From Clostridia bacterium (GTDB lineage: Bacteria; Bacillota; Clostridia; Oscillospirales; CAG-272): 58,333 nt of DNA. Of this stretch, positions 41,309-51,323 are shown piece by piece. Numbering within the stretch: the stretch's first letter is position 1; each line of letters begins with the position of its first letter. The stretch covers positions 1 to 58,333 of the forward strand of contig JAFTKH010000002.1 in the NCBI GenBank assembly GCA_017453365.1, given 5' to 3'. The notes under the pieces are model-generated. The model searched no databases and was not told the origin of the DNA. It worked only from the letters and a program-made list of their open reading frames with translations. The position numbers were made by a program, and so were the translations under genes.

Positions 41309-44300
41309 TCAGCCCTTGAAATATTTTACCATAGATTTAAACATCTTAATATCGTAATCACCCGCAACATTACGGTAAAGTCCTCCGTCGATACGCTCGG
41401 AGTGGCCCATCTTACCGAAAACACGGCCGTCGGGTGAGGTAATACCCTCGATAGCAAGCGTCGAGCCGTTCGGGTTATAGTCTATATCGTAGGTAGCGTT
41501 GCCGTCGAGGTCAACGTACTGCGTTGCTATCTGTCCGTTTTTGATAAGCTCGCGGACGACCTCATCCGATGCCAAGAATTTACCCTCGCCGTGGGAAATC
41601 GGAACGTTATAAACGTCTCCGACCTCGCAAAGAGAGAGCCACGGGGACATATTTGATGCAATACGTGTTCTTACTATCTTCGATTGGTGACGCGCGATGT
41701 TATTAAAGGTAAGGGTCGGGCAGCTCTCGTCGGTATCTATTATCTTACCGTAGGGAACAAGTCCGAGCTTCACAAGCGCCTGGAAGCCGTTACAGATACC
41801 GCACATAAGACCGTCACGACGGTCAAGAAGCTCGCCGACAGCCTCTTTAACGTCAGCTCCTCTAAAGAAGGCGGTGATGAATTTACCCGAGCCGTCGGGC
41901 TCGTCACCTCCCGAGAAGCCGCCGGGAACGAATATTGCCTGCGACTCGCGTATCTTTCTTGCAAAGGTGTCGGCACTTCTCCGAATTCCCGCCTTTGTCA
42001 GGTTGTTTATAACGAATATCTCAGCATCAGCCCCGGCATCGGTCACAGCCTTCGCAGAGTCGTACTCGCAGTTAGTACCCGGGAATACGGGGATAAGAAC
42101 CTTCGGGCGAGCACACTTTACGGCAGGAGCCTTTACGGTCTTCGCCTGCGAGCTCACCGTTTCGGGCTTATCGGCAGACGATTTTATATTGCAGGAATAT
42201 ACGCTCTCAAGCTTATCCTCATAAAGCGAGGTAAGCTTCTCTGTGGATATTTCTTCACCGCCGTAGGTGATGCAGGACTTATCCGTAACCGTACCCAGAG
42301 ATTTTCCTACCTCGGTTCCGTCTGCCAGCTCGAGAATAAACGAGCCATAGCTGTAAGAGAACACGTCGGAGACAGTCACATTCTCGGCAAAGTCAAAGCC
42401 GAGACCGTTACCCATAGTCATTTTAAGCACTGCCTCGGCAACGCCGCCAAAGGTTGGAGTATACGCCGCGAGCACCCTGCCCTCTCTCATAAGAGCAGTG
42501 ACGGTGTCGAAGGTCGCAAGGAGTGAATCGGTATCGGGGAGTCCGTTTTCACCGTACTTGGGTGAGAGAATGACGACACGGCTTCCTGCGCGCTTAAACT
42601 CGGGGGATATTATGTTATCAACCTTATCGGTAGTAACTGCGAAGGATATGAGTGTCGGGGGTACGTCGAGCTTCTCGAAGGTTCCCGACATACTGTCCTT
42701 TCCGCCAATTGCGGCAACGCCGAGCCTCATCTGTGCACGGAATGCACCGAGGAGCGCCGCGAGAGGCTTGCCCCACCTTTCAGGGTCCTTCATAGGCTTT
42801 TCAAAATACTCTTGGAAGGTAAGGTAGGTATCCTTAAAATCGGCACCCGTCGCGATAAGCTTCGCTACAGACTCGACAACAGCGAGATATGCGCCGTGGT
42901 AGGGACTCTTCTCCGAGATTTCGGGGTTATATCCCCAAGACATAAGAGATACGGTGTCGGTATGCTTCTTTTCAACGGATATCTTATGCACCATAGCCTG
43001 TATCGGCGTTCTCTGATATTTACCGCCGAAGGGCATGAGCACGGTGCCCGCGCCTATCGTACTGTCAAATCTCTCCGAAAGTCCTCTCTTCGAGCAGCAA
43101 TTAAGGTCTGATGCAACGGCAGACATACCCTCACCGAAGCTATTCGGTAGCGCTTTATCGAAGCCTTCTATCTTATTTACCTTTATCTTTATATGCTTTT
43201 CAGCACCGTTGGAGTTCAAAAACTCACGGCTGATATCACAGATTACCTGTCCACGCCAGGTCATAGTAAGTCTCGGATCGGCCTTAACGCGTGCGACGAC
43301 TGTAGCCTCAAGGTTCTCACTGTCGGCAAGAGCAAGGAAGCTATCCTTATCCTTCTCCTCCACGACGACGGCCATTCTCTCCTGCGACTCGCTGATAGCA
43401 AGCTCCGTGCCGTCGAGACCCTCATATTTTTTCGGTACAGCATCAAGGTCAATATCAAGTCCGTCTGCGAGCTCGCCTATAGCTACGGAAACGCCGCCTG
43501 CGCCAAAATCGTTACAGCGCTTTATCATTTTCGACACCTCGGGGCATCTGAAAAGGCGCTGAATTTTTCTTTCCTCGGGTGCGTTACCCTTCTGCACCTC
43601 GGCGCCGCAGTTCTCGAGCGACTTCAGGTTATGCGACTTCGACGAGCCGGTAGCACCGCCGCAGCCGTCCCTTCCCGTTCTGCCTCCGAGAAGTATGACG
43701 AGGTCACCGTCCTCGGGACGCTCGCGTCTCACGTTCTCCTCGGGAGCGGCGGCGATGACCGCACCGACCTCCATATGCTTCGCGGCGTAGCCGTCGTGAT
43801 ATATCTCGTCAACGATACCCGTCGCGAGGCCTATCTGGTTACCGTAGGACGAGTAGCCTGCGGCAGCGGTAGTAACTATCTTTCTCTGCGGGAGCTTTCC
43901 TTCAAGCGTCTCGTCAAGCGGACGAAGAGGGTCGGCAGCACCCGTAAGTCTCATAGCGCCGTAAACGTAGGAGCGCCCTGAAAGCGGGTCGCGGATAGCA
44001 CCGCCGATACAGGTAGCCGCACCGCCGAAGGGCTCTATTTCCGTCGGATGATTATGCGTTTCATTTTTGAAAAGCAGGAGCCAGGGTTCTTCCTTACCGT
44101 CTATAGTGACTTTTATCTTCACCGTGCAGGCATTTATCTCCTCGGACTCGTCAAGCTTATCGAGCAGTCCTCTTCGCCTTAAGCATTTAGCGGCGATAGT
44201 ACCTATATCCATAAGGTTCTTCGGCTTTGTTCTGCCGATAGAGCCGCGAGCACCGAGGTATTCTCTATAGGCGCTCTCGAGCTCGTAGTCCTCGAAGGTA

Positions 44301-45001
44301 ACGCCGTCAATCGTCGTATTAAAGGTCGTGTGGCGGCAGTGGTCCGACCAATAGGTATCTATCATTTTTATTTCCGTGACGGTCGGGGCTCTTCCCTCTG
44401 TCTTGAAATAATTCTGGCAAAACTCTATATCATCGGCATCCATAGCTAGACCGAAATCGCGGACAAAGGCCTCAAGGCCCTCGCGGTCAAGCTCGAGAAA
44501 GCCTTCCAGCACGCGAACGTCAGCGGGAGCGGTGTACTCCTGCTTTATCGTTTCCCGACACTCGAGCGAAGCCTCTCTTGCCTCCACGGGGTTTATAACG
44601 TGCCTCTTTATTTTTGTTATCTCGGAGTCTGAAAGCTTTCCGTAGAGCATATATACCTTCGCGCTCACGACGTCGGGCTTATCCCCCTTCGAGAGAAGCT
44701 GGATACACTGCGCGGCGGAGTCTGCTCTCTGGTCAAACTGACCGGGGAGATACTCGGTAGCGAACACATAAGCGCCGCCCGGCTCGAGCTCGGAATAGGT
44801 ATTATCAAGCTGCGGCTCGGAGAAGACTGCGGACACAGCGTAATCGAAGAGCTCCTTATCTATATTCTCGGCGTCATATCGGTTAAGTATTCTCACTCTC
44901 TCCACGCTCGAAATGCCGAGGAAGGTCTTGATTTCCGAAAGAAGCGCTCTCGCCTCATTGTCAAGCCCTTTCTTTTTTTCAACGAAAATGCGATAAACCA
45001 T
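41309..45001 (-). CDS. purL: Phosphoribosylformylglycinamidine synthase (one-piece, clostridial type)
   Basis: A 1230-residue fused enzyme that converts FGAR to FGAM in the fourth step of purine synthesis. An N-terminal region precedes the PurL synthase repeats (IDTYWSDHCRHTTFNT, LFKNETHNHPTEIEPFGGAATCIGG, GGRTGRDGCGGATGSS). The C-terminal ~260 residues are the glutaminase, PVFPGTNCEYD..., with the nucleophile in CGICNGFQALVKLG. It is therefore a purL-purQ fusion and no separate purS/purQ is needed. It is six bases downstream of purD and last in the operon. Confidence 0.95.
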   Translation of the reverse strand: MVYRIFVEKKKGLDNEARALLSEIKTFLGISSVERVRILNRYDAENIDKELFDYAVSAVFSEPQLDNTYSELEPGGAYVFATEYLPGQFDQRADSAAQCIQLLSKGDKPDVVSAKVYMLYGKLSDSEITKIKRHVINPVEAREASLECRETIKQEYTAPADVRVLEGFLELDREGLEAFVRDFGLAMDADDIEFCQNYFKTEGRAPTVTEIKMIDTYWSDHCRHTTFNTTIDGVTFEDYELESAYREYLGARGSIGRTKPKNLMDIGTIAAKCLRRRGLLDKLDESEEINACTVKIKVTIDGKEEPWLLLFKNETHNHPTEIEPFGGAATCIGGAIRDPLSGRSYVYGAMRLTGAADPLRPLDETLEGKLPQRKIVTTAAAGYSSYGNQIGLATGIVDEIYHDGYAAKHMEVGAVIAAAPEENVRRERPEDGDLVILLGGRTGRDGCGGATGSSKSHNLKSLENCGAEVQKGNAPEERKIQRLFRCPEVSKMIKRCNDFGAGGVSVAIGELADGLDIDLDAVPKKYEGLDGTELAISESQERMAVVVEEKDKDSFLALADSENLEATVVARVKADPRLTMTWRGQVICDISREFLNSNGAEKHIKIKVNKIEGFDKALPNSFGEGMSAVASDLNCCSKRGLSERFDSTIGAGTVLMPFGGKYQRTPIQAMVHKISVEKKHTDTVSLMSWGYNPEISEKSPYHGAYLAVVESVAKLIATGADFKDTYLTFQEYFEKPMKDPERWGKPLAALLGAFRAQMRLGVAAIGGKDSMSGTFEKLDVPPTLISFAVTTDKVDNIISPEFKRAGSRVVILSPKYGENGLPDTDSLLATFDTVTALMREGRVLAAYTPTFGGVAEAVLKMTMGNGLGFDFAENVTVSDVFSYSYGSFILELADGTEVGKSLGTVTDKSCITYGGEEISTEKLTSLYEDKLESVYSCNIKSSADKPETVSSQAKTVKAPAVKCARPKVLIPVFPGTNCEYDSAKAVTDAGADAEIFVINNLTKAGIRRSADTFARKIRESQAIFVPGGFSGGDEPDGSGKFITAFFRGADVKEAVGELLDRRDGLMCGICNGFQALVKLGLVPYGKIIDTDESCPTLTFNNIARHQSKIVRTRIASNMSPWLSLCEVGDVYNVPISHGEGKFLASDEVVRELIKNGQIATQYVDLDGNATYDIDYNPNGSTLAIEGITSPDGRVFGKMGHSERIDGGLYRNVAGDYDIKMFKSMVKYFKG

Positions 45002-45006
45002 ATCAA

Positions 45007-46275
45007 TTATCCTTTCTTCGCCATAAGGGCGCGTTTGCCGATGTCAAGTCGCTTATATGCGTTTTCAAAGCTGACGCTCTCGGTGTTTTTATATGCTGCG
45101 GCGATAGCCTCTCCGAGCGTCGGTGCCGTAGCCGTAACACCGAGAACTCTGCCGCCTGCCGTAAGGAGCTTATTTCCGTCGAGCTTTGCTCCAGCGACAA
45201 ACACGTGCGGGCGCACCTCGTCGGTCATTTTAATCTCGTAACCGCTCTTATAGCTCTCGGGATATCCCTCCGAAGCCATAACTACACAGCATGCGGCACC
45301 CTCCGAGAACTTCACCTCACAATCAGCGAGAGTTCCGTTCGTGCACGCCTGCATGACGGTAAGAAGGTCACTCTCGAGAAGCGGGAGCACGACCTGCGTT
45401 TCGGGGTCGCCGAAGCGGCAGTTATACTCTATGACCTTCGGCCCCTTTGGGGTGAGCATAAGTCCGAAATAGAGACAGCCTCGGAACTCGCGTCCCTCCG
45501 CCCTCATAGCCTCTACAGTGGGCAAGAAGATAGTTCTCATACACTCCTCGGCTATAGCATCGGTGTAGTACGGGTTAGGGGCTATAGTGCCCATACCGCC
45601 CGTATTAAGTCCCTCGTCGTTATCGCGGGCGCGCTTATGGTCCATGGAGGATACCATAGGCTTAACCACCGTACCGTCGGTAAAGGCGAGAACAGATACC
45701 TCAGGACCGGTTAAGAACTCCTCAACCACGATACGGCTTCCGCTCTTACCGAACTTACCGTCCTCCATCATACTCTTAACGGCGTCGAGAGCCGTTTCTC
45801 TGTCCTCGGCTATGATTACACCCTTACCGAGTGCGAGGCCGTCAGCCTTGATAACTGTGGGAAGGGGCGCATCCTTCACGAACGCGTAGGCCTCCTCTGC
45901 CGACTCAAAAACCTCGTAGCCTGCCGTAGGTATTCCGTATTTTTTCATAAGGTTCTTCGAGAAAACCTTACTTCCCTCTATTATTGCAGCGTTGGCTCTC
46001 GGGCCGAAGCAAGGTATTCCCACGGCCTCAAGTGCATCGACACAGCCGAGCACAAGAGGGTCGTCAGGTGCTACAACTGCGTAGTCGACAGCGTTCGCTG
46101 CTGCAAACTCCACGATTTTTTCTATCTCCTTCGCTCCTATCGGAACAAGGGTCGCATCAGACGCCATACCGCCGTTTCCGGGAACGGCAAATATTTCGTC
46201 AATACCTTTGTTTTCTCTCAATTTTTTTATTATGGCGTGCTCTCTTCCTCCGCCGCCGACTACCAATATTTTCAT
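45007..46275 (-). CDS. purD: Phosphoribosylamine-glycine ligase (GAR synthetase)
   Basis: A 422-residue ATP-grasp enzyme for the second step. Seen: VVGGGGREHAIIKKL at the start, APDDPLVLGCVDAL, PTVIKADGLALGKGVIIA, HKRARDNDEGLNTGGMGTIAP and EYNCRFGDPETQVVLPLLESDLL. Length is normal. It lies between purH-C and purL. Confidence 0.97.
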   Translation of the reverse strand: MKILVVGGGGREHAIIKKLRENKGIDEIFAVPGNGGMASDATLVPIGAKEIEKIVEFAAANAVDYAVVAPDDPLVLGCVDALEAVGIPCFGPRANAAIIEGSKVFSKNLMKKYGIPTAGYEVFESAEEAYAFVKDAPLPTVIKADGLALGKGVIIAEDRETALDAVKSMMEDGKFGKSGSRIVVEEFLTGPEVSVLAFTDGTVVKPMVSSMDHKRARDNDEGLNTGGMGTIAPNPYYTDAIAEECMRTIFLPTVEAMRAEGREFRGCLYFGLMLTPKGPKVIEYNCRFGDPETQVVLPLLESDLLTVMQACTNGTLADCEVKFSEGAACCVVMASEGYPESYKSGYEIKMTDEVRPHVFVAGAKLDGNKLLTAGGRVLGVTATAPTLGEAIAAAYKNTESVSFENAYKRLDIGKRALMAKKG

Positions 46276-46291
46276 AAATATCTCCTGTTTA

Positions 46292-47488
46292 TCAGTGGTG
46301 GAAAAGGCGCATGCCGGTGAACGCCATTGCGATACCGTACTTATTACAGGTGTCGATGACGACGTCGTCGCGTACTGAGCCGCCCGGCTCTGCTATGTAG
46401 GAAACACCGCTTCTCTTCGCACGCTCTATATTATCGCCGAACGGGAAGAAGGCATCGGAGCCTAGGGACACACCGGTTACGGTATCGAGATAGGCGCGAG
46501 CCTCCTCAGCCGTGAGAGGCTCGGGACGCTCGGTGAAATATTTCTGCCAATTTCCCTCGGCGCACACGTCCTCTTCGTTCTTATTTATATATCCGTCGAT
46601 GACGTTATCTCTGTCGGGACGGGATATTGTGGGAAGGAAGGGGAGCTCGAGCACCTTTTTATACTGGCGAAGATGCCATGTATCGGCCTTCGTACCCGCG
46701 AGGCGTGTGCAGTGTATTCTCGACTGCTGACCCGCACCGACGCCGATAGCCTGCCCATCGTATGCGAAGCATACGGAGTTCGACTGCGTGTACTTAAGGG
46801 TAATAAGCGCTATCGTAAGGTCGCGAACAGCCTCCGGTGTCATATTCTTATTCTCGGTAACGATATTTTCGAAAAGAGCGGGGTTTATCTCAAAATTATT
46901 CCTTCCCTGCTCGAAGGTGATACCGTACACCTGCTTACACTCGACAGGTGCGGGAACGTAGGCTTCGTCGATTTTTACTATGTTATAGTTACCCTTTTTC
47001 TTCGTTTTGAGGATTTCGAGCGCCTCGGGCTCATAGCCGGGAGCTATTATACCGTCGGAAATCTCACGCTTTATAAGCTTCGCCGTAGTGACGTCGCACA
47101 CATCCGAAAGGGCAATCCAGTCGCCGAAGGACGACATTCTGTCGGTACCTCTGGCTCTCGCGTAGGCACACGCGAGGGGTGAGTCGTCAAGTCCTTCAAT
47201 ATCGTCTACGAAGCACGCGCGCTTAAGCTCTGATGAAAGCTTCACGCCGACAGCGGCTGAGGTGGGGCTGACGTGCTTAAACGAGGTTGCGGCGGGGAGT
47301 CCCGTCGCTGACTTAAGCTCCTTTACAAGCTGCCAAGAGTTGAAGGCATCGAGGAAATTGATATATCCCGGTCTCCCCGAGAGTATTTCTATCGGGAGCT
47401 CCGAGCCGTCCTGCATATAAATTTTCGCAGGCTTCTGATTGGGGTTACAGCCGTATTTAAGTTCAAACTCTTTCATCTTGCACCTCAC
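46292..47488 (-). CDS. purH: AICAR transformylase, stand-alone (C-terminal half of PurH)
   Basis: A 398-residue protein corresponding to the AICARFT part of PurH without the N-terminal IMP cyclohydrolase. Motifs: KYGCNPNQKPAKIY, PGYINFLDAFNSWQLVKEL, ATSFKHVSPTSAAVG (with the catalytic Lys-His), KYTQSNSVCFAYDGQAIGVGAGQQSRIHCTRLAG and SDAFFPFGDNIERAKRSGVSYIAEPGGSVRDD. It forms FAICAR from AICAR and 10-formyl-THF. The missing cyclohydrolase step is supplied by the next gene upstream, purO. Confidence 0.95.
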   Translation of the reverse strand: MRCKMKEFELKYGCNPNQKPAKIYMQDGSELPIEILSGRPGYINFLDAFNSWQLVKELKSATGLPAATSFKHVSPTSAAVGVKLSSELKRACFVDDIEGLDDSPLACAYARARGTDRMSSFGDWIALSDVCDVTTAKLIKREISDGIIAPGYEPEALEILKTKKKGNYNIVKIDEAYVPAPVECKQVYGITFEQGRNNFEINPALFENIVTENKNMTPEAVRDLTIALITLKYTQSNSVCFAYDGQAIGVGAGQQSRIHCTRLAGTKADTWHLRQYKKVLELPFLPTISRPDRDNVIDGYINKNEEDVCAEGNWQKYFTERPEPLTAEEARAYLDTVTGVSLGSDAFFPFGDNIERAKRSGVSYIAEPGGSVRDDVVIDTCNKYGIAMAFTGMRLFHH

Positions 47489-48201
47489 GCGTTCTTATTT
47501 ACTATTCTGGTTTCGCACTCTCCGCTTTTGATATCAATATATCTTACGAAAAGCGAAACCTTATTCTCTTCATTAAGGTTCCTCCAGATAAGCTCTGTGA
47601 GCGCATCTATACCGAGGCTCGGGAGCTCGAGGGTCTTCGGCTCACCCTCGAAGGAAGGCAGAGGGTCTCCGGCGGAATTATAGGTATGTATGAATTTCAT
47701 AACGCCGGCCTTCGGATTCGAGTAGGCGTATGTAAATCTCTCGCAGGAGCTATCGTCGCCCTCGGCACTCTTAAGTATCGACATTGCAAAATTCATATCC
47801 CCGCCCTCGCGGTGAATTATACCCGAAATTCTCGGGGTGAAATTAGGCTTATCGTCCTCGAACTCACGGGTGCGAAGAGCCTGCTCGAAGGTCATCTGCT
47901 TATCCATAAGCTCGTATACCGTATCGGTCTGGTCGCCGTTCGTTACTATGGTCTTATTGCCAAGGACTCTTACGGGGTAGTAGATTATAAGGTGCGGGTC
48001 GGTCATTTTCGACTCGTCATAAGCCTTCGTGCGCATAGCGTCACCCTCGGGGACGAACACGCGATTTCTGCTGTTTTCGCTCCTACCCATAATGAAATAG
48101 GCAGTGACGGCGTGACGGCCGTCAGCACTCTTTCCTATCATAATTCCTCTGCCGTGGTAGGCAAGAGAATTAAGCTCCTTCTCAATGGTTGTGATTTTCA
48201 T
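47485..48201 (-). CDS. purO: IMP cyclohydrolase, PurO-like
   Basis: A 238-residue protein of the IMP_cyclohyd family first described in archaea (NLAYHGRGI-type start, SLAYHGRGIMIGKSADGRHAVTAYFIMGRSENSRNR, then ISGIIHREGGDMNFAMSILK). It closes the imidazole ring of FAICAR to IMP, the last step. It overlaps the AICAR transformylase by four bases, so the two together substitute for the bifunctional PurH of most bacteria. Confidence 0.9.
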   Translation of the reverse strand: MKITTIEKELNSLAYHGRGIMIGKSADGRHAVTAYFIMGRSENSRNRVFVPEGDAMRTKAYDESKMTDPHLIIYYPVRVLGNKTIVTNGDQTDTVYELMDKQMTFEQALRTREFEDDKPNFTPRISGIIHREGGDMNFAMSILKSAEGDDSSCERFTYAYSNPKAGVMKFIHTYNSAGDPLPSFEGEPKTLELPSLGIDALTELIWRNLNEENKVSLFVRYIDIKSGECETRIVNKNA

Positions 48202-48202
48202 T

Positions 48203-48844
48203 TTATTCTCCCTTTATATACACCTTATTATCTTTTACGGTAAGTCTGCCCTCCGAGAAGAGCTTCACGGCGAGGGGTAATATCTTCCACTCGGCCTCCT
48301 CCATAATTCTCCGTTGGAGTGTTTCGGGGGTATCGTCCTCCTTTACCTCCACTGCCTTTTGCAAAACTATCGGTCCGGCGTCACACTCGGGAGTCACGAT
48401 GTGGACGGTAGCGCCCGACACCTTAACACCGCACGCGAGGGCTGCCTCGTGGACGTGAAGACCGTAATAGCCCTTCCCTGCGAAGGACGGGATAAGTGCG
48501 GGATGCACGTTCAGAATTCTGTTCGGGAATTTATTGTACACCTGCTCGTCGATTATCGTTAAGAAGCCCGCGAGGACGACAAGGTCGATACCCTCGCGCT
48601 CCATAGTATCGGCGAGGTCTGCGGAATAGTCCGCTATGGTTTCATAGTCGCGCCGTGCGAGGACGAGCGACGGAATACCGTGTGCCCTAGCGCGCTCGAG
48701 GGCATATACCCCGGGCTTCGAGGCTATGACGAGAGTAATTTTTCCGCCACCGAGCTCGCCTCTTTTCTCGGCATCTATCAATGCCTGCAAATTCGTGCCG
48801 CCACCAGATACCAGCACGGCTATTTTCGTCATGCGCTCGCTCAT
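48203..48844 (-). CDS. purN: Phosphoribosylglycinamide formyltransferase
   Basis: A 213-residue folate-dependent enzyme for the third step (GAR to FGAR). Seen: VLVSGGGTNLQALIDA, NRILNVHPALIPSFAGKGYYGLHVHEAAL (catalytic Asn/His), GATVHIVTPECDAGPIVLQKAV and EWKILPLAVKLFSEGRL. Its start overlaps purM by one base, and it ends one base ahead of purO. Confidence 0.97.
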   Translation of the reverse strand: MSERMTKIAVLVSGGGTNLQALIDAEKRGELGGGKITLVIASKPGVYALERARAHGIPSLVLARRDYETIADYSADLADTMEREGIDLVVLAGFLTIIDEQVYNKFPNRILNVHPALIPSFAGKGYYGLHVHEAALACGVKVSGATVHIVTPECDAGPIVLQKAVEVKEDDTPETLQRRIMEEAEWKILPLAVKLFSEGRLTVKDNKVYIKGE

Positions 48845-49890
48845 TATGCAAACACCACGCCGTCGTCGCCTGCGATTATCTCTCCGATAACGTAAGCGTC
48901 CTCTCCGCCTTCTCGAAGGATTTTAAGGGCGGTATCGACCTCGTCCTTCGGCACGACGATGCTCATACCGACACCCATATTATAGGTGTTGTACATATCG
49001 CGCTCCGGAACGTTTCCGCATTTTGCAATAAGCTCAAAGATTGGAAGCACCTTCACGGCCGATTTCGTTATTTTTGCGGAGAGTCCCTTCGGTATAGAAC
49101 GCGGGATATTTTCGTAGAAGCCGCCGCCCGTGATGTGGCTGATGCCCTTCACGTCCACCTGCTCGAGGAGTGTGAGCACGCTCTTCACGTATATTCTCGT
49201 AGGCGTGAGAAGCGTCTCGGCGATACTCTTACCACCGAGGGTCTCATTCGGGACGTAGAGAGAGTCGGGGTTGTTATCAATATCGAAGACACGGCGCACA
49301 AGAGAAAAGCCGTTCGAATGAACGCCCGTGGATGCGAGCGCTATTACGACGTCGCCCACGGCCATTCTCTTGTTGTCTATCATTTTTTTCTTATCAACGA
49401 TACCAACGGCGAAGCCCGCGAGGTCGTAATCCTCCTTCGGCATAAGGCCGGGGTGCTCGGCGGTTTCTCCGCCGATAAGCGCGGCGCCCGACTGAACACA
49501 GCCCTCTGCAACGCCGCCTACTATCTCCGCTATTTTCTCGGGATAATTCTTACCGCAAGCTATGTAATCGAGGAAGAAAAGAGGCTTCGCACCGCAGCAT
49601 ATAATGTCGTTTACACACATCGCAACGGCGTCTATGCCGATAGTATCGTGCTTGTCCATAAGTATTGCCATTTTCACCTTCGTGCCGCAGCCGTCCGTGC
49701 CGGATACGAGCACAGGCTCGTCTATTCCCTTAAGATTAAGACCGAAGCAACCGCCGAAGCCGCCGATATCCTTATCGGCTCCCTCGGTAACAGTTCTCGC
49801 GATATGAGCCTTCATAAGCTCTACCGCCTTATAGCCGGCGGTAATATCAACGCCCGCCGCCGCGTAGCTCTCTGACCTCGAATTTTTCAC
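48844..49890 (-). CDS. purM: Phosphoribosylformylglycinamidine cyclo-ligase (AIR synthetase)
   Basis: A 348-residue enzyme for the fifth step. Landmarks: YAAAGVDITAGYKAVELMK, LVSGTDGCGTKVKMAILMDKHDTIGIDAVAMCVNDIICCGAKPLFFLDYIACG, GGETAEHPGLM, and ITGGGFYENIPRSIPKG. It overlaps purF and purN, consistent with tight coupling. Confidence 0.97.
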   Translation of the reverse strand: MKNSRSESYAAAGVDITAGYKAVELMKAHIARTVTEGADKDIGGFGGCFGLNLKGIDEPVLVSGTDGCGTKVKMAILMDKHDTIGIDAVAMCVNDIICCGAKPLFFLDYIACGKNYPEKIAEIVGGVAEGCVQSGAALIGGETAEHPGLMPKEDYDLAGFAVGIVDKKKMIDNKRMAVGDVVIALASTGVHSNGFSLVRRVFDIDNNPDSLYVPNETLGGKSIAETLLTPTRIYVKSVLTLLEQVDVKGISHITGGGFYENIPRSIPKGLSAKITKSAVKVLPIFELIAKCGNVPERDMYNTYNMGVGMSIVVPKDEVDTALKILREGGEDAYVIGEIIAGDDGVVFA

Positions 49891-51302
49891 TTGCTTTTCT
49901 CACTTTCGGATATTTTTTTGTCAAATTTATTTTCTGTCTTAACGGGGATTTCAGTGGGATACTGTCCGTTGAAGCACGCTGTGCAATATCCCGTGCATTT
50001 CCCGCTCTCGCCAAGCTTGAACACGTCCTCAAGCCTCAAGTAGCCGAGCGTATCAGCGCCTACTATTTCGCATATCTCCTCCACCGTATGGTGATTTGCT
50101 ATCAGCGCCTCCTTTGAGTCTATGTCCGTTCCGTAGTAGCAGGGATTAAGGAAGGGAGGAGCCGACGAGCGAAGATGCACCTCGGTAGCACCGGCCGCGC
50201 GGAGCAGGCGGACAATTCTTGCACTCGTAGTGCCTCTGACTATCGAGTCGTCTACGAGAACAACGCGCTTACCCTTCACGGCACTCGCAACGGGATTGAG
50301 CTTTATCTTTACCTTATCCTCTCTTACGTCCTGCCCGGGGGCTATGAACGTTCTGCCTATATATTTATTCTTTATAAGTCCTATACCATAAGGTATCCCC
50401 GACTCCTCGGCATAACCGAGAGCGGCATCAAGACCCGAGTCGGGCACGCCGACAACAACGTCTGCGTCGACGGGGTGAGCCTTTGCAAGTAGCGCTCCCG
50501 CTCTCTTTCTCGCCTCTTGCACGGGGCAGCCCGCTACCACAGAGTCGGGGCGTGCGGTGTAGACGTACTCGAATACACAGAGCGCTTCCTTTTCCTTTTT
50601 ACAGTGGTCGGCAATCGACGTGACTCCGTCCTTCGTAAGTACGACTATCTCGCCGGGATCTATCTCTCGGATAAAGGTTGCGCCTACGGTGTCGAGGGCG
50701 CAGCTCTCTGTGGCAACGACGTACTGACCGTTATCTCTTATGCCGTAGCAGAGCGGCTTCATTCCTCTTGGGTCACGGGCAGCGATAAGCTTACGCGGCG
50801 ACATAAGAAGAAGCGAATATCCGCCGTCGAGTGAGGTCATAGCGCGGTTCACCGCCTCCTCTATCGACGGAGCGGTCAGACGCTCACCCGTTATTATGTA
50901 GGATATAAGCTCGGCGTCAGACGAGGTATGGAATATCATACCCTTGAGCTCAAGCTCACGGCGGAGCTTGTCCGCGTTGACCAGCCTGCCGTCGGTAGCG
51001 AGAGCGAGCCTTCCCTTCACGTGATTTACGACGATGGGCTCTGCATTCGAGCGTCCCTTCGTTCCGAGCGTTCCGTATCTGCAATGTCCGATAGCGGCAT
51101 TTCCCTCGCCGAGCGAGCTGAGTCTCTCATTATTGAAGACCTCACCGACAAGACCCGAATCCTTAAAGCTCGCAAAAAGTCCGTCGTCGTTAACGACGAT
51201 GCCCGCGCTCTCCTGTCCTCTGTGCTGCTGTGCGTAGAGGCCGTAGTATACGCTCGACGCGACGTTGCACTTTTCTTTTCCTATGATTCCAAATACACCC
51301 AT
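49887..51302 (-). CDS. purF: Amidophosphoribosyltransferase
   Basis: A 471-residue enzyme of the first step, PRPP to phosphoribosylamine. After a short propeptide-like start the mature Cys is at position 13 (GKEKCNVASSVYYGLYAQQHRGQESAGI), the Ntn-hydrolase glutaminase. The PRPP-binding loop is RVVLVDDSIVRGTTSARIV. Clostridial PurF enzymes carry a 4Fe-4S cluster, and Cys residues near the C terminus (GKCTGYCTACF) fit. It is the second gene of the operon. Confidence 0.96.
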   Translation of the reverse strand: MGVFGIIGKEKCNVASSVYYGLYAQQHRGQESAGIVVNDDGLFASFKDSGLVGEVFNNERLSSLGEGNAAIGHCRYGTLGTKGRSNAEPIVVNHVKGRLALATDGRLVNADKLRRELELKGMIFHTSSDAELISYIITGERLTAPSIEEAVNRAMTSLDGGYSLLLMSPRKLIAARDPRGMKPLCYGIRDNGQYVVATESCALDTVGATFIREIDPGEIVVLTKDGVTSIADHCKKEKEALCVFEYVYTARPDSVVAGCPVQEARKRAGALLAKAHPVDADVVVGVPDSGLDAALGYAEESGIPYGIGLIKNKYIGRTFIAPGQDVREDKVKIKLNPVASAVKGKRVVLVDDSIVRGTTSARIVRLLRAAGATEVHLRSSAPPFLNPCYYGTDIDSKEALIANHHTVEEICEIVGADTLGYLRLEDVFKLGESGKCTGYCTACFNGQYPTEIPVKTENKFDKKISESEKSK

Positions 51303-51323
51303 TACGTATCTCCGTTTTATCTA

